A stretch of DNA of 64,000 nucleotides from Peromyscus leucopus (lineage: Eukaryota; Chordata; Mammalia; Rodentia; Cricetidae): contig NC_051072.1 in assembly GCF_004664715.2 (NCBI RefSeq), positions 38,936,142 to 39,000,141 of the forward strand. The letters run 5' to 3'. This document shows, piece by piece, positions 61,633 to 64,000 of the stretch (within the stretch, counting starts at the first letter, position 1; the number at the start of each line of letters is the position of its first letter). The position numbers and the translations under genes are program-made. The notes below the pieces were generated by a model, which did not search any database, had not been told where the DNA came from, and saw only the letters and a list, made by a program, of their open reading frames with translations.

Positions 61633-64000
61633 CAGGTTCCCTAAGTAAACTTGAATCTCCAATTTCCTTGGGTGTCTAACTGCTTGTCATAACAGATTTT
61701 TATCTCATCTGTTCTGTGTCCACAGAGGACAGATAATTCTTAGATACAAATATTATTATATCTATTTCCCTCTTTTTGGCTACTCTCTAAAGCCCAAGTC
61801 TACCCTTTCTGTAGGAAATCCAGTTTCTCTCCTTGGAAACTTTCTCTCCAAAGTGTCCCAAAACCTTGGAGGCTTTTCAGCAGTCTAAAGGGTAATCCCA
61901 TTCTAAATGTCCGTGGCTAAAGAATGGCCAATTAGCACACAGCTTTCTCTGTGTTTGTCATGGGCTTCCTGCATCTTCCCCTGTCCTTGGCAAAGATCTC
62001 CCAGACATGTAAGATGACCCAACCTTGAGCTCCAATATTTCAGCTCTTTCTTTCTAAATCAGTTATTCCATGCAAATCAGTCTTGCTCAGCATTCCTGGA
62101 ACTGGGGTCTCAGCTTGCTCTGGCCCTTGAGGCATTAAATCCTCTAGGGGCTGTTACATCAACATTCTCCCTAGACAAGAGAGCAGATTACTCCCAGGAT
62201 CCATTCTAACGGCATTTCCTACCCCCAATGCAGAGAGAAATTTGAGGAAGGATTTAGTCTCCAGTCCCACAGCTCCAGCAGTTCTTGGGTAATTTGGTTC
62301 TCTCCTCAAATTGCACCATCAGGAGGGGCAGTTCCTTTTATCCCCTTTGTCCTGGCAAATGTATGACTATAGATACAATATTTTCATAACTATGGGAGTC
62401 CACTTAATGATCTTTCTGCAAATAATAAATGTTTAAACCTTTTTGATAATAAAGTTATTTTTTTCAATAATAAAGTTCTAGGGTAATACCGATTTAGAAT
62501 TTCTTCTGGTTACTCACTTACATATTCACAGAAATGTTAATTGTAAGTAAGGGTCATTTCCCCCAAATTCTTTTACTTTAGGAATAATTATAAAGACAAG
62601 GTGGAATTAGGACAAGTGAAATTCTTGCCCTAAATGCCCTTTCCTGGCAGACCAAGGGCACAGCCACTCTGATAATCAACCTTTTAAAAAAAAAATGCAT
62701 GCTCCAACCAATCCAATAAGACAAAAAGAAATTCATTACAAGGTAAATATTTGACATTCAAAGATCACATTTGGAGAAGGAGAGGATGAATACAATGATA
62801 ATAAGTTTCAATTAAATGACAAAGTTAGCCATAGTAGTATTTTTTCCCACCAATGATTGAGAAAGAGGAGGCTTATAATTTACCTTGTGTTTATTTAAAG
62901 ATAAGAAGTGTTTAATGTTAACCTGGGAGTGCTTTCTTCAACTACATCTACCCTGTGGAGTTTTCTGTAATACAATTCAGGGTGCATTCCTGTATCATTG
63001 ATGTCTCTAAAATCCAGACGTGACTTAAGATCAATAACATCTTGAATTAGATAAAATGAACTAATTAATCAGAATATACTAATCAAATAACACCTTTAGA
63101 AAGATGAATACAAATAATCTAGAAATTCTCCACACACTAGGGTTGATGTGCCTGGACCAGGTGTGCACTTACAACTCCATGGGCATATTAAAGCAGGCAC
63201 ACACAATAGTTTTGTCCCCTCCAAGGGGACATGCTCTCAGCTGCAGACGACAGTAGAACCAATCCATGGATCTCTCATCTAGTATGTTTAGCACGTATGG
63301 AAGACCTGGGTTATTCTATCCTTTCAGCCTCTTAACTAGGAGCCTGCTTTCACCGTGGCTGAGCTATGGTGAGAGAATGAACTGAACAGGCTAATAAGGC
63401 ATCCCTCAGTGTATTTCTCCCTGCAAGGTACTTGATGGTCTTGCATTTGTGTTCATGAGTTCTGAGTGTCAGAATGATACCCCCTCTGATTGGGTTCTGA
63501 GAAAACCAACTTTCTAAACCTAGGAGGCAAAGTACAGCGTGTGTATATTATGAAGACTTGGCTCAAAGGGTCTATTACATGTCTGAGCCACTTAAATGGA
63601 CAATTTATCAGGTCAAAAGAAGTGGAGAATTAAGGGTAATTGGGTCAAAATTGCAAACTGGCTGTCCTTACGCCAAACCTGGCCCACAGATGTGGTGTGT
63701 TTGGCTCCCACACATTGTTTAAAAATTGGGAAACCTCACACTAAATTTTGTATGTCTTATTTTCTTAAAAAGAGCAAAACACATTTGACAAGAGGGACTC
63801 TTCTGTCTGTCCTTTTAGTGGTACTTGGATCCAATCAAAGGCTGCCTCATTTGAACAGGGCTGCATCTTCCATGTACTCCGTAATTCCCAGGGCTCCTGT
63901 TTTACAGCCAACAAGCTTCTCCCTTATAATTCTAATCTGGCCATAGCACATTTGAGCTTGAAGAGCACGGTCCTTTAATGCTAATTTTCATGAACTAGAT
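61633..64000. other. Intron, nothing recognised
   Basis: Mixed AT-rich sequence. The 116-codon plus frame at 63596-63946 shows no known domain. Confidence 0.4.

Overview
This is mammalian nuclear DNA from a rodent, most likely a cricetid (vole, deer mouse or hamster group). Three things show it. There are many B1, B3 and B4-type SINEs. Two B1 subtypes carry the cricetid-style right halves (aaggcgcaaagctacacag and aggcaccaaaactacacag). Two LTR-type repeats have forms I associate with Cricetidae. No bacterial, viral-replicon or CRISPR features are present.

The only protein-coding sequence I can support is on the minus strand at 7892-8140. It is the alternative first exon of the short isoforms of cAMP-specific phosphodiesterase 4D (Pde4d, PDE4D1/PDE4D2). 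It encodes 83 residues and ends at a GTAAGC splice donor. Its last 113 nt (7892-8004) are the internal exon shared with the long PDE4D isoforms, with its own intact acceptor. An optional 86-nt intron (8005-8090) converts the PDE4D1 message to PDE4D2, which starts at Met79. A CpG island (about 8040-9010) upstream of the ATG is the intronic promoter of these short forms. In the 86-nt-spliced message the PDE4D1 frame becomes a 48-codon uORF. Its TGA lies one nucleotide before the PDE4D2 AUG, a possible termination-reinitiation arrangement.

Everything else is intron of Pde4d. Positions 1-7891 lie downstream of the exon in the direction of transcription, and about 9 kb to 64 kb lie upstream. The introns hold old mammalian repeats (MIR, L2, old L1, MaLR-type LTRs), rodent hAT-type repeats probably of the URR1 family, younger SINEs and truncated L1 copies with readable target-site duplications, and many microsatellites. 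Regional layout: 0.9-2 kb MIR and B4; 2.6-4.6 kb B3, B1 and a 127-bp L1 end; 8-9 kb exon and CpG island; 13.6-14.6 kb three B1s; 15-17 kb L2, MaLR and SINEs; 20-24 kb nested SINEs and a 667-bp L1; 34.8-37.2 kb a stack of old L1, B1, MaLR and hAT; 43-53 kb MIR/L2 plus a locally copied 90-bp segment; 56-61 kb two LTR-type repeats.

The most unusual structure not explained by ordinary repeats is at 51,514-51,609. A 96-bp insertion there is flanked by perfect 19-bp direct repeats, and about 89 bp of it is a roughly 93%-identical copy of sequence 1.8 kb away (49,721-49,810). I found no novel multi-gene system. All repeat family names come from recognition by eye, not from a database search.
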